A stretch of DNA of 64,000 bases from Psychrobacter maritimus (GTDB lineage: Bacteria; Pseudomonadota; Gammaproteobacteria; Pseudomonadales; Moraxellaceae). Shown here one piece after another: positions 1 to 8,770 of this stretch; the first letter of the stretch is position 1, and the number at the start of each line of letters is the position of its first letter. The stretch spans positions 29,590-93,589 of the forward strand of contig NZ_CAJHAJ010000008.1 of the NCBI RefSeq assembly GCF_904846345.1. Reading direction: 5' to 3'. Made by a program: the position numbers and the translations under genes. The notes under the pieces are model-generated. The model did no database searches and was not told the DNA's origin. It worked only from the letters and a program-made list of their open reading frames with translations.

Positions 1-43
1 TTTGCTCGTTATGGTTGATATTATTGTTCATCTCATTGTTCAT
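1..43 (-). CDS. Start of a further gene running off the window edge
   Basis: On the minus strand an open frame begins with ATG at 43-41 (alternative ATG 31-29) and stays open to the window edge, beginning MNNEMNNNINHNEQ. It overlaps or immediately follows the stop of the DUF2157 gene, as expected for a translationally coupled next gene. DUF2157 genes are often followed by DUF4401 or GDYXXLXY-protein genes, so one of these is a plausible identity, but only 14 codons are visible and the product cannot be named. Confidence 0.35.
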   Translation of the reverse strand, partial: MNNEMNNNINHNEQ

Positions 44-1190
44 CGCTGTCCTCCTTGATTACAGTATGAGGAGCAGTGTCATCGTTCTTGATACGGGCAA
101 CTTTGCGTAGCCATATAACTGCCGACGAGCTCATGCCAATAAGTAGCAAGGCTAATATCAAAAACCCACCTGCGTCAAAACCATCCAACAGCCATTTACC
201 GACCCAAAACATCACCACAGTAATGATAGAAAATGACAAATAAGTCAGCATCAGTAAATCAATACGGCGCTGATAAAATTGCCAAAACATAAAGCCGCAC
301 CAACCTAACCATACTATGATAGCGATAAGTGTTGCCCAGATATTGCCATTATCAAAGACCGTGACAATCGCCAGATACGTCATAAAAAACGTACTTAATA
401 AACCGACGACATAAGTGCTCCAGTGCAAACTGGATTTGGTTTGTGAGCTGTTTATTTTAGAGTTATTTAGAGGGTGTTTAAGGTCATTATCGGTTATATC
501 AGCAGTGGACTTTTTAGGATTAATACGATTGAAGAACTTGCTAGCAGAGAAAGGTTTTTTATTATCATAGCTAATAAGCCAACTATAAAAGGCAATAAAA
601 TTAAATAGCGCAAGGATGGCTACTTGAGAGACGTTTTGCAGGCGATGGTTGATAAATTGCAGATTTTCGACATCCAAATAGAGTAGCAAGCAGGCATTGA
701 TTAAGCCTAACCACAGCAGCCAAAGCGCAGAGAAACGTGCAATCATAACCCAAGGCGTAATCAATAGCGCCCAGCCAAAAAACAGCTGCCAGGTATCAGC
801 GCCCGTTTGATAAACTTGCCCAAATAGCGCCAATAAGCTACCGGTGATAATGCTAGCAATGAGCAATAATAACTGCCGAATCAGCTGAAACCGTTGTCTA
901 AGTTGCCTAAAAGACAGTGCTACGTAAAGCGCGATGGTAATCACCAGCGCCCCTTCAACCAACGCAAATTTACCCATCTTGCCAATGTTTTGCCAGTTAT
1001 AGGCGATAAAAAACACAAGGGATAGTACCAGCGCTACCGTCCCAATAATCAGCAGCGCTTTATCAAAAAACATCAGCCAAGTGCGTTTGCTAGGATAGAT
1101 TTCTAGGTGCGTTGCTGCCGCCTCGGTATTTTTAAGAGGAAGAAGACCTTGATATAGTAACTGCTCGATAGTACGCCGTGCTTGGCTCAT
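33..1190 (-). CDS. DUF2157 domain multi-pass membrane protein
   Basis: A 385-residue integral inner-membrane protein of unknown function. The first ~40 residues are soluble (RRTIEQLLYQGLLPL), followed by a DUF2157-like core with about ten hydrophobic helices. The core includes the conserved stretch around FFIAYNWQNIGKMGKFALVE and a GQVYQTGADTWQLF loop near residues 122-136. A hydrophilic insert at roughly 208-250 (rich in K, N, S and T) splits the membrane region. The C-terminus is charged. The next gene downstream appears coupled to it at the window edge. The family assignment is from the N-terminal signature; no catalytic motif is visible and no function can be inferred. Confidence 0.75.
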   Translation of the reverse strand: MSQARRTIEQLLYQGLLPLKNTEAAATHLEIYPSKRTWLMFFDKALLIIGTVALVLSLVFFIAYNWQNIGKMGKFALVEGALVITIALYVALSFRQLRQRFQLIRQLLLLIASIITGSLLALFGQVYQTGADTWQLFFGWALLITPWVMIARFSALWLLWLGLINACLLLYLDVENLQFINHRLQNVSQVAILALFNFIAFYSWLISYDNKKPFSASKFFNRINPKKSTADITDNDLKHPLNNSKINSSQTKSSLHWSTYVVGLLSTFFMTYLAIVTVFDNGNIWATLIAIIVWLGWCGFMFWQFYQRRIDLLMLTYLSFSIITVVMFWVGKWLLDGFDAGGFLILALLLIGMSSSAVIWLRKVARIKNDDTAPHTVIKEDSDEQ

Positions 1191-1305
1191 AGTCGCCTCT
1201 GAATAAAAACAGTTTGTCGCTTATCTTAGCTGTTTTTACGCCGGCATAGTGTACTAAAGTTTATAACTTAGCATCTTTTATAACTTACTAACCTTTATAA
1301 AGGCG

Positions 1306-1560
1306 TTAATAAAACTCAATGCGGCTTAGCAGGTGCTCTTGGATTAAGTAGGCACAAATATAAGCGCTCGGCCAAGCAACCATAAAGGCATACTTCCATG
1401 AATGAAACAACGTAGTAAAGAAACCTTCGACAAACCCTACGTTAATCACCAGCAACGCCGTCGAGATAATCGTCGACATCATCAGCGCCATTAAAAAGGT
1501 GAAAATCAGCCGATAGTATTTGCGCCGTGTGCGTATTCTGACGGTCGGGAATTTTGCCAT
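1306..1560 (-). CDS. Small DUF2798-type membrane protein
   Basis: An 84-residue inner-membrane protein with two predicted helices (about residues 16-40 and 50-72). It has a basic N-terminus (RIRTRRKYYRL), an FLMALMMS segment and a WKYAFMVAWPSAY segment, which fit the DUF2798 pattern of tiny two-helix proteins of unknown function. The start ATG at 1560 has an AGGAC-like ribosome site some 12 bases upstream. It lies alone between the DUF2157 gene and the divergent racemase-family gene, with no operon partner. Function unknown. Confidence 0.7.
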   Translation of the reverse strand: MAKFPTVRIRTRRKYYRLIFTFLMALMMSTIISTALLVINVGFVEGFFTTLFHSWKYAFMVAWPSAYICAYLIQEHLLSRIEFY

Positions 1561-1842
1561 AACGTTCTGTTGTCCTGCATGATGAGAGCCACGCTTAAAT
1601 GGTATTGTAAACGTGATGTGTTGCGATGAGAAAGGATGAAATGCAGCATTGCTAGTGCTTGTCAGCGACTATAATATCGCGTGATGGGGGCGAGGTAAAA
1701 TGGTTATTATGAATAATAAGATTCGTTATATCTTAACGACGACTCTGCTGTTTTTAAAAAGAATAATATCCGAAAAATAGCAGACTAAAGAGGTTTGGTT
1801 TTGCTACGCTAAATAAGATTAAAAAATAAAGGGGACAATGAA

Positions 1843-2550
1843 ATGGCAGCTAAAAAACAGCGAACCTTAGGTATCATCGGCGGGATGAGTTGGGAGAGCA
1901 CTGAAAGCTATTATCGACTGATTAATGAGGGCATTAAGGCTGAGCTGGGTAACCTGCATTCAGCGGATTTGCTGATTCATAGCGTCGACTTTGCGCCGAT
2001 TGGCGAGCTGCAAGCACAAGGCGCGTGGGATGAGATGGGCGAGATATTAGCCCATAGTGGCAAACGTCTGCAAGCAGCTGGCGCGCAAGGCTTATTAATT
2101 GCCACTAACACCATGCATAAAGTCATCGATGACGTCCAAGCCGCGACCAATCTGCCGATTATTCATATTGCAGATGCCACAGCTAAAGCTATTCAAGCAC
2201 AAGGTTTGACTAAGATTGCGCTCTTGGGTACGCAGTTTACGATGACGCAAGACTTTTATAAGCAGCGCCTTATTGACGCTGGTTTACAAGTTTTGATACC
2301 GGAAAATGATGCTCGGGCAGAGGTGCATCGGATTATCTATGATGAGCTGTGCCAAGGGCAATTTCTTGATAGCTCACGCCAGTATTATAGCCAAGTCATT
2401 AAAGACTTAGCCAATAAAGGTGCAGAAGGCGTCATTTTAGGCTGTACCGAAATTGGACTACTTATTCAGCAAGCAGACAGCCCAATAGCCGTATTTGATA
2501 CCACCGCTATTCATGCAGCGGCAGCGGTGGATTTTTTACTCAGTCATTGA
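1843..2550 (+). CDS. Aspartate/glutamate racemase family protein (YgeA-like)
   Basis: A cytosolic, cofactor-independent amino acid racemase of the Asp/Glu racemase family, 235 residues, the usual length. The N-terminus carries GIIGGMSWEST. The first catalytic position reads ATNTMHK (Thr88/Thr90 region) where many aspartate racemases have Cys; the second is Cys201 in LGCTEIGLLI. A Thr/Cys pair is what is known for the broad-specificity racemase YgeA of Escherichia coli, so a similar L/D interconversion is likely, substrate unproven. The start is supported by an AAAGGGG ribosome site eight bases upstream. It is monocistronic and converges on the MATE exporter gene. Confidence 0.85.
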   Translation: MAAKKQRTLGIIGGMSWESTESYYRLINEGIKAELGNLHSADLLIHSVDFAPIGELQAQGAWDEMGEILAHSGKRLQAAGAQGLLIATNTMHKVIDDVQAATNLPIIHIADATAKAIQAQGLTKIALLGTQFTMTQDFYKQRLIDAGLQVLIPENDARAEVHRIIYDELCQGQFLDSSRQYYSQVIKDLANKGAEGVILGCTEIGLLIQQADSPIAVFDTTAIHAAAAVDFLLSH

Positions 2551-2589
2551 TTTTAAAACACTTGAGCTTAAACCAATTGAATTTACTAT

Positions 2590-4170
2590 CTATAAACCAC
2601 GCGATGAGCGTTTATGCTTTCTTCTCATACGGTGTTTTTTCAGGCGTTTTTGTAGCCGACGATGCAACCTTGTGATACGGCGTATAGGTGCCAGTTTCCA
2701 CACAGTCGTCGGTAAAATATCACGAAACGATGCACTGGTGCCGGTATGTGCGCGAAACTCCTCAGACCTTTGCGCGGCTTCCTCTGCGGCCAAGTGTTTG
2801 CCTTTGCGCCAGCCGCCGTACAGATATAGTCCTGCTCCCATCACAGCGGTCGCTACCATGCCTGCTGGAAATGATAGCCAAAGCGCATCGGTGCCGAGTA
2901 GGGGATAAAGCCCGAACGCAAAGCCAAGACGCACCGGATACATCGAAATCACCATAACGATCAGCGGCCAAATCACATAGCCATTGGCACGCATGGTACC
3001 GAACAGCACTTGCGCTATGCCAAAAAAGACAAAGCCCCATGTCGCCATTAATTGGATATGTCGCCCAATCGGCACCGCTTCGCTGTCACTACCGAGGAAA
3101 AGCCCCAATATAGTTTCATCAAAAATGCTCAGCACCCCAATCATAGCGCCCGTCAATATCACGTTAAAAATAAGCCCCCAACGCGTGATACCTGCAACCC
3201 TATGCCATTGATTGGCACCGATGTTCTGTGCGACCATCGCACTGGCCGCGGCACTTAGCGCCATTGCTGGCATCTGCACGTAGGTCCAAAGCTGCTGGGT
3301 CGCGCTATAAGCCGCCGTCGTTTGCACGCCTTCGCGGTTGATCAGTGATAGCATCGTCAACGCTGCTGATGAGATGACAATCATCTGCAAACCCATCGGC
3401 AAACCCTTTGAAAACATCGACTTTAAGATATCTCGGTCTACACGCAAAAAGCGCAGCTCTGGCAACTTAAGTGTCAGCACAGAGCCCCGCAGGTACATAG
3501 TAACGACCATGCCAATCAGCGCTAGCGTGTTGGCGACAGCGGTTGCAAAGGCCGAGCCGAATATACCCCATTCGGGAAAGGGTCCTATACCCAAAATCAG
3601 TACCGGCGTCAAAATCAGGTCAATAATCACCGATATAATGATAAACCAAAGCGGCGTCGTAGAATCGCCCGTCCCGCGCAGTGCCATCATGATCAGCGTA
3701 AAGGTCAGGGTGACGGGCATCGCGATGAAAATCATCCGCAGATAGGTCAGGGCAAGGTCTAGCGCACTTGGCGGCGTACCAAGCAGATCAAGTAGCAGCG
3801 GGGCAAATATCCACCCTCCTGCCGACACCAATATACTTATCGGAATAATGCTACCCAGCGCCGTTCCCATGGTTTTCTTGACGATGGCATCGTCACGACT
3901 GCCCATGGCCTGCCCAATCAAAATAGTAGAGGCCATACCAAAACCAAAAACGAAGGAGATCAGGATAAACATCAAGATATTGCCGTTCGCCGTCGCAGCC
4001 AACGCCTCTTCACCTAAAAACCGGCCCACCCAGACGGCATTAATCGAGCCGTTTAACGACTGGAGGGCTGATGATCCAAGTGTTGGCAAGGCAAACAGCA
4101 GCATCGTTTTGGCAATTGACCCTTCGGTGAGGTCGCGCTGTTTACCAGTGGAGGTATTTGTTTTACTCAA
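2590..4170 (-). CDS. MATE family efflux transporter
   Basis: An inner-membrane MATE exporter that would expel organic cations, drugs or metabolites in exchange for Na+ or H+. The family pattern is clear: LTEGSIAKTMLLFALPTLGS at the start, NAVWVGRFLGEEALAA, and about twelve hydrophobic helices in two related halves. An ATG-initiated frame extends to 4281, but TTG at 4170 is preceded at ideal spacing by AAAGGATC and begins exactly where the conserved region starts, so I prefer it (about 526 residues). The C-terminus has an unusual ~60-residue soluble tail ending in a run of Arg/Lys/His (RRLQKRLKKHRMRRKHKRSS). The gene is divergent from the lipase gene. Substrate not predictable. Confidence 0.85.
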   Translation of the reverse strand: MSKTNTSTGKQRDLTEGSIAKTMLLFALPTLGSSALQSLNGSINAVWVGRFLGEEALAATANGNILMFILISFVFGFGMASTILIGQAMGSRDDAIVKKTMGTALGSIIPISILVSAGGWIFAPLLLDLLGTPPSALDLALTYLRMIFIAMPVTLTFTLIMMALRGTGDSTTPLWFIIISVIIDLILTPVLILGIGPFPEWGIFGSAFATAVANTLALIGMVVTMYLRGSVLTLKLPELRFLRVDRDILKSMFSKGLPMGLQMIVISSAALTMLSLINREGVQTTAAYSATQQLWTYVQMPAMALSAAASAMVAQNIGANQWHRVAGITRWGLIFNVILTGAMIGVLSIFDETILGLFLGSDSEAVPIGRHIQLMATWGFVFFGIAQVLFGTMRANGYVIWPLIVMVISMYPVRLGFAFGLYPLLGTDALWLSFPAGMVATAVMGAGLYLYGGWRKGKHLAAEEAAQRSEEFRAHTGTSASFRDILPTTVWKLAPIRRITRLHRRLQKRLKKHRMRRKHKRSSRGL

Positions 4171-4431
4171 TGTTGATCCTTTTGCGTTATTTAGGGCTGA
4201 CTGAACGAAAATGCTTATCATAAACCAGAAAGCTTGTGCCTTCTTTACTAGAGCTGTATGAGAGCTGTAAACTCTCGGCAAACTCTATGATTATTTAACT
4301 GTCATTTTTTATATGATTGTCATACAGTTTAGAGATGAGGATAATTGCTATGATTGCTTAAACTTAAAATAAGCTTGTGCTAGGATTATGCTTTTTAATT
4401 CATTTTGGCAGCTATTAACAAGGATGTTTCG

Positions 4432-5379
4432 ATGCTATTAAAACGCCTAGCCCTTGCCGCGCTTTTTAGTCTTTCAGTCGTCGGTTGTACCACCGCGCCC
4501 AATACGTTAGCGGTCAATACCACCCAAAAGATTATTCAATATGAGCGCTCAAAGTCTGATTTAGAAATCAAATCGCTAACGCTAGCCTCTGGCGATAAGA
4601 TGGTCTATGCAGAAAACGGCAATGTCGCTGGCGAGCCTTTATTACTGATTCATGGCTTCGGCGGTAATAAAGACAACTTTACCCGTATCGCGCGTCAGTT
4701 AGAAGGCTATCATCTGATCATTCCTGATCTGCTTGGTTTTGGTGCGTCGAGCAAACCGATGAGCACCGATTATCGCTCGGAGGCGCAAGCAACGCGCTTG
4801 CATGAGCTGCTACAAGCTAAAGGCTTAGCAGCCAACATTCACGTCGGTGGCAACTCGATGGGCGGCGCTATCAGTGTGGCTTACGCCGCGAAATATCCAA
4901 AAGAGGTCAAAAGCTTATGGTTGGTCGATAGCGCAGGGTTTTGGTCAGCAGGTATTCACGAAGCACTTGCAGGCGCAACGTTAGAGAACAATCCGCTATT
5001 GATTAATAGTAATGAAGACTTCTACAAAATGTACGATTTTGTCATGTATAAGCCGCCATATTTGCCAAAATCGATCAAAGCGGTATTTGCCCAAGAACGT
5101 ATCGCTAATAAAGAGCTGCACGCCAAAATCCTCGAGCAAATCGTCACCGATAATGTCGAAGAACGCGCCAAAATCATCGCACAATATAAGATTCCGACGC
5201 TAGTGGTGTGGGGCGAGAAAGATCAGATCATCAAGCCTGAAACGGTCAATCTGATAAAAGAAATTATCCCGCAATCAGAAGTCATTATGATGCCAGAAGT
5301 CGGTCATGTACCGATGGTCGAAGCACTTGAGAAGACTGCGGATGACTATAAAGCATTTCGTGAAAAGCTTAATAAGTAA
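4432..5379 (+). CDS. lip1: Lipase Lip1, alpha/beta hydrolase lipoprotein
   Basis: A secreted or outer-membrane-attached triacylglycerol lipase of bacterial lipase family V. The chosen ATG (4432) has AAGGAT just upstream; a TTG nine codons earlier has no support. The 315-residue product starts with a lipoprotein signal, MLLKRLALAALFSLS, with Cys19 in SVVGC. The hydrolase core has LIHGFGG (oxyanion hole, 73-78), the nucleophile Ser142 in GGNSMGG, Asp264 in WGEKDQI and His292 in VGHVP. These positions and the surrounding sequence agree closely with my memory of Psychrobacter immobilis Lip1, a cold-active lipase. It is transcribed alone and is followed by a long perfect inverted repeat. It has no adjacent foldase gene, as expected for this family. 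Confidence 0.93.
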   Translation: MLLKRLALAALFSLSVVGCTTAPNTLAVNTTQKIIQYERSKSDLEIKSLTLASGDKMVYAENGNVAGEPLLLIHGFGGNKDNFTRIARQLEGYHLIIPDLLGFGASSKPMSTDYRSEAQATRLHELLQAKGLAANIHVGGNSMGGAISVAYAAKYPKEVKSLWLVDSAGFWSAGIHEALAGATLENNPLLINSNEDFYKMYDFVMYKPPYLPKSIKAVFAQERIANKELHAKILEQIVTDNVEERAKIIAQYKIPTLVVWGEKDQIIKPETVNLIKEIIPQSEVIMMPEVGHVPMVEALEKTADDYKAFREKLNK

Positions 5380-5400
5380 TAATCTCGATTGAATAAGTTG

Positions 5401-5449
5401 GTTTAATTAAGGTAGGCTGGGTTAAAAACTTAACCTACCTTAATTAAAC
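5401..5449. terminator. Long hairpin between converging genes
   Basis: Perfect 16-bp arms, GTTTAATTAAGGTAGG at 5401-5416 and its complement at 5434-5449, separated by a 17-base loop that itself can pair (GGTTAA/TTAACC). It sits between the ends of the converging lip1 and nitronate monooxygenase-like genes and touches the stop codon of the latter. There is no strong flanking T-run, so it may be a weak bidirectional terminator or an mRNA 3'-end stabiliser. Confidence 0.6.
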
Positions 5450-6492
5450 TATAAATCTTTTACTAAGCGCTCTAGCAATTCAATCGTGCTCTCTTGTCTG
5501 ACCAAAGCTACCCCTTGTCCTGCCCATAAAGATTGATGTTCTGCATCAAAGTTGTTTTTCGCATGAGCACGCAAGTCTTTGGTCATGGCATTTAATTGTG
5601 GGTAGGGCGGTAGCTCATGCGCGCTTTCGTATTGACCAAAATCGCCCAAATAGTCATTTAACAATCCGCGTGCCTGCTTACCTGAAAACAGTCTTGTTAA
5701 ACGTGTCTCGCTACTGCGCTTATTTTGACTGGCATCGAGTAGCGCCTGTTTATACGTATCATTAATACCGCATGTATCAGTAGTCAAAAATGCTGTGCCT
5801 ATTTGCGCAAGTTCAGCGCCGGCTGTTTGAATCGCCTTGATAGCTTGCCCCGTCATAATCCCGCCTGCTGCAATCAAAGGAATATCAGTACAAGCCCGCG
5901 TTTGACTAATCAGCGTCAATAATCCCATTGGATCGTTTGCGCTTTGTGGCAACCAGCCACCGCGATGGCCGCCAGCTTCTATGCCTTGTACACATACCGC
6001 ATCGACGCCAATCTCCGCCCATGCTTTTGCTTCCAATGGATGATTGGCAGTACCGATGACGCGCGTACCCAAATCTTTTAAACGCTGAACTTGCTCGGCG
6101 CTGATAATACCAAAGGTGAAGCTAGCGACAGGAACTGGATTGTCATACAGCACTTGTAGCTGCTCTGCAAAACTTAGCGCAGGACGTTTAGGTAACGCCA
6201 TTTCGATATTGTTTTCTTGATAATACTTAGTTAGCCAAGCAGGAATTTCACTATCCAAGGTATTAGAGTCATGCTCGGATAACACCATCAGATTAATCAT
6301 AAAAGGGCGGTTGGTGAGCGATTTGAGAGTATTAATATGGTCATTTAAAATATCGGGCGCCGTCGTGCCACTTCCTAATGACCCTAGTCCACCAAAGTTA
6401 CTGACTGTTGCTGCCAGCTCAGGCGTGGTGGCACCTGCCATCGGTGCTTGCACGATAGGATAGGTTAAATCAAAGGTATTTAGTAAGGTCAT
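5449..6492 (-). CDS. FMN-dependent nitronate monooxygenase-like oxidoreductase
   Basis: A cytosolic TIM-barrel flavoprotein of the nitronate monooxygenase / 2-nitropropane dioxygenase family, 347 residues, the normal length. Signatures seen are the N-terminal YPIVQAPMAGATTPELAA, the VQGIEAGGHRGG segment with the catalytic-type His near residue 176, and the phosphate-binding AAGGIMTGQAI near 207-217 followed by GAELAQIGTAF. Members oxidise alkyl nitronates such as propionate-3-nitronate or act as NAD(P)H:quinone reductases; the exact substrate cannot be read from sequence. It is monocistronic and converges with lip1. Confidence 0.85.
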   Translation of the reverse strand: MTLLNTFDLTYPIVQAPMAGATTPELAATVSNFGGLGSLGSGTTAPDILNDHINTLKSLTNRPFMINLMVLSEHDSNTLDSEIPAWLTKYYQENNIEMALPKRPALSFAEQLQVLYDNPVPVASFTFGIISAEQVQRLKDLGTRVIGTANHPLEAKAWAEIGVDAVCVQGIEAGGHRGGWLPQSANDPMGLLTLISQTRACTDIPLIAAGGIMTGQAIKAIQTAGAELAQIGTAFLTTDTCGINDTYKQALLDASQNKRSSETRLTRLFSGKQARGLLNDYLGDFGQYESAHELPPYPQLNAMTKDLRAHAKNNFDAEHQSLWAGQGVALVRQESTIELLERLVKDL

Positions 6493-6696
6493 GACCGGCG
6501 TCCTTGTTGTTTTATGAGAAAGTTGGCATGACTTACTTTAGCAAAGCTGAATGGCGTGCGTGTTAGATAATGTGTATTTAGTTATTCGATAAAAGCAGTA
6601 AGGTTTTGGCTACGATTTTGTAGTTAAGTAAATAATAACAATCCGATTTGACTTAAAGTTATAATATATTCATTGAACAATGATTGGGTCAGAAAA

Positions 6697-7452
6697 ATGA
6701 GTAAGCTACAGAAATATAGTTTTCATGGCATTTACGATCTAATTAATCTTGTTGAAGAACATATAAACCTAGAGACGGGGTTCTGGAACTATAACGAAGA
6801 TTATTTTATAGAGCATTCAGCTAAATTTAGTAAAGACACTTTGTTGCACCAGTACATTGTAATTACAGCTTTAAATTTTTATAGCCATGATTTCAGAAAA
6901 AATGGATACTACTATGACGATGAAAATCTATTGGATTGGTATGAGAAGTTTGATACTTATAATATTAATATTCCAAAAATAGTGGAAGATAATGATAAAG
7001 AAAATTCAGGTGCATATGAATGGTTCTTAGAAAATGAGGATAAGTTTTGTGATTTGTTCTCTGAGATGTCTGAAGAGGCTTTTTATGTCTTATTTAATAA
7101 TAGAAAGCTTCTTCTGAAATTCAATGAGATAGTTTCTACTCATATTTCTGAAGAGAATTTAATTTATCCTAGTGAGTATATTACTGAAAAAGGAACAATA
7201 AAGAGGTGTCATATACCAGTCTGGGTGAAAAAGGCAGTTTTTCACAGAGATAAAGGCAGATGTGTATTTTGCAATACAGATCTAACAAACTTAATTAACA
7301 ACTATAAGAAAAGTAATTTTGATCATATTGTCCCTCTAGATATGTATGGGGTTAATGATCCTTGTAATATTCAACTGACTTGTGAAACCTGTAATAAGTC
7401 TAAAAGTAATATAGAGGTCACCACTTCAGAAAGGTACTTTTCATGGTGGTAA
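6697..7452 (+). CDS. Solitary HNH endonuclease
   Basis: A 251-residue protein with a C-terminal HNH nuclease domain. The zinc-finger/HNH core comprises CVFCNTDL, NFDHIVPLDMYG (the DH pair of the beta-beta-alpha-metal fold), NIQLTCETCNKSKSN, with two CxxC knuckles. The first ~170 residues are acidic, rich in Asn, Glu, Phe and Tyr, and match no domain I recognise. The ATG at 6697 begins a typical N-terminus; a TTG 24 bases upstream is the alternative. The gene is visibly much richer in A+T than its neighbours, stands alone without a methyltransferase, and ends in its own hairpin terminator, all suggesting horizontal acquisition. Such solitary HNH proteins are sometimes defence nucleases, but target and role are unknown. 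Confidence 0.8.
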   Translation: MSKLQKYSFHGIYDLINLVEEHINLETGFWNYNEDYFIEHSAKFSKDTLLHQYIVITALNFYSHDFRKNGYYYDDENLLDWYEKFDTYNINIPKIVEDNDKENSGAYEWFLENEDKFCDLFSEMSEEAFYVLFNNRKLLLKFNEIVSTHISEENLIYPSEYITEKGTIKRCHIPVWVKKAVFHRDKGRCVFCNTDLTNLINNYKKSNFDHIVPLDMYGVNDPCNIQLTCETCNKSKSNIEVTTSERYFSWW

Positions 7453-7521
7453 TACTATTGTGACAAGAAGTACTGATATTAAAGTAAGGATCATCTGTTA
7501 GCTTATTTTCAAAAAATTAAA

Positions 7522-7560
7522 CTTTAAAAGGAAGTCTCAGATAAAGACTTCCTTTTAAGA
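7522..7560. terminator. Hairpin terminator between the HNH and DsrE genes
   Basis: TTAAAAGGAAGTCT at 7524-7537 pairs perfectly over 14 bases with AGACTTCCTTTTAA at 7545-7558, loop CAGATAA. A- and T-rich flanks on both sides allow termination in either direction, which serves the converging HNH nuclease and DsrE genes. Confidence 0.8.
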
Positions 7561-7589
7561 ATAAAAATTATTTCACATAAATTTTATTA

Positions 7590-7967
7590 CTAATTCAACT
7601 GCAAAGAGCCTTTCGCGTTCATCAGCAGCTCAACCACATCATCACCACTGATGACGGTGAAGCGCTTATCAATGGCTGATTCTTCTACGCCATTGTGTTT
7701 CATACAGGCGCCGCAGACCAATACTTGACCACCTTTTTCAATAAAAGCTTCTAGCAACTCGCCCGCAGGTTCAAATGGCGCGCCAATATTGACGTTATCT
7801 AAAGCGTTCGGTAATGCCAAATGTACCGCATCTACCATCAATATCACTGAGGCAGAGTGACCTTTTTTAAGCGCGACACCTGCCATGGTAAAGGCTAAGG
7901 TGATTTTACTTGGGTTTGAGTCACTATTATCAAATAATGTTCCGACATAATCCGTATTATTAACCAT
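7590..7967 (-). CDS. DsrE family protein
   Basis: A small cytosolic DsrE/DsrF-like protein of 125 residues. Family features are the hydrophobic strand ITLAFTMAGVAL followed by the helix-rich HSASVILMVDAVHLAL, and the cysteine loop VLVCGACMKHNGV (Cys102 and Cys105 by count), the position used for persulfide binding in DsrE-type sulfur carriers. It is a single gene without dsrF/dsrH or tusBCD neighbours, so a general role in sulfur-relay or redox handling is an inference only. It converges on the HNH gene through a shared terminator. Confidence 0.75.
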   Translation of the reverse strand: MVNNTDYVGTLFDNSDSNPSKITLAFTMAGVALKKGHSASVILMVDAVHLALPNALDNVNIGAPFEPAGELLEAFIEKGGQVLVCGACMKHNGVEESAIDKRFTVISGDDVVELLMNAKGSLQLN

Positions 7968-8172
7968 GTTATTTTCCTTATTAGACTGTTTTTAATTAGC
8001 TTGTTGTTAATTAAAGAGTATTCAGTTGAGTAGGGAACTCACTACTATCCTAACATTTACTATATGTATTTATATAATGTCTTGTTAGAAAATAGTAGCT
8101 ATACAGTAGTTATAAGGTTACGTAGTTGTGAATGTCTGCTTGTGACTTACCAATACCGTTGAATAATTGGCT

Positions 8173-8715
8173 TTAAGCTTGCGGCGGCCACGGGCGGTCG
8201 GCATCACTGACTATCCATTCTGCCACATAGCCGCTCGGCGGTAGCTGCCAATCCGCTTGATCTAACGCTGCTAAGATACGCGAGGTCTCGATGACTTTGC
8301 CGCCTTCAGTGACGCCGGTACGCAGTAGGGCAGATGAGCAAGGCTTGCCCTTTACCCACATCGACTGCTCGATATATATCCAGCGCTCATCGAAACCGAC
8401 GATATGAGTTTTCATCGTTACTTTATCAAAGGCGCGAATGCGTTTGCGATATTGGATGGTGCTACCAGCGACGACCAAACCCCAACGCTGCTTAAGCAGT
8501 TGGCTACCAAGCCCGCTCCGTACTGCAAAGTCGGTACGCCCTAAATCATAAAGGGTCAGCACGCGTCCATTATTCATCTCTAAAAAATTATCAATGTCCG
8601 TCAAACGACAGCGAAAGGTAATCTCGCTGGTATCTTTAAACGTTAAGGTATTGCCTTTTTTTACTTGCAGCGCGGCATGGGCGATGGTGCTGGCATAACG
8701 GATAAATGGATACAT
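8173..8715 (-). CDS. Thioesterase family protein (4HBT-like hotdog fold)
   Basis: A 180-residue hotdog-fold acyl-thioesterase-like protein. The pattern FRCRLTDIDNFLEMNNGRVLTLYDLGRTDFAVRSG, with the Asp/Asn and Asn-Gly residues typical of the acyl-CoA thioester hydrolase/THEM6-like branch, is followed by a beta-rich section with VVAGSTIQYRKRIRAFDKV. Its likely action is hydrolysis of a long-chain acyl thioester in the cytosol, substrate unknown. It is followed upstream on the same strand by the YheT-like hydrolase gene with only 55 bases between them, so the two could be cotranscribed and act in lipid turnover. Confidence 0.75.
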   Translation of the reverse strand: MYPFIRYASTIAHAALQVKKGNTLTFKDTSEITFRCRLTDIDNFLEMNNGRVLTLYDLGRTDFAVRSGLGSQLLKQRWGLVVAGSTIQYRKRIRAFDKVTMKTHIVGFDERWIYIEQSMWVKGKPCSSALLRTGVTEGGKVIETSRILAALDQADWQLPPSGYVAEWIVSDADRPWPPQA

Positions 8716-8770
8716 AGCACAGTCTCAAAGGGTTAAAGTTTAAATAATAGAATTGCGGTTTGCCAGATTA

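Noticed and set aside
2495..4204. Several plus-strand frames opposite the MATE gene
   Set aside because: All antisense to a strongly conserved membrane transporter; no domain or start signal.
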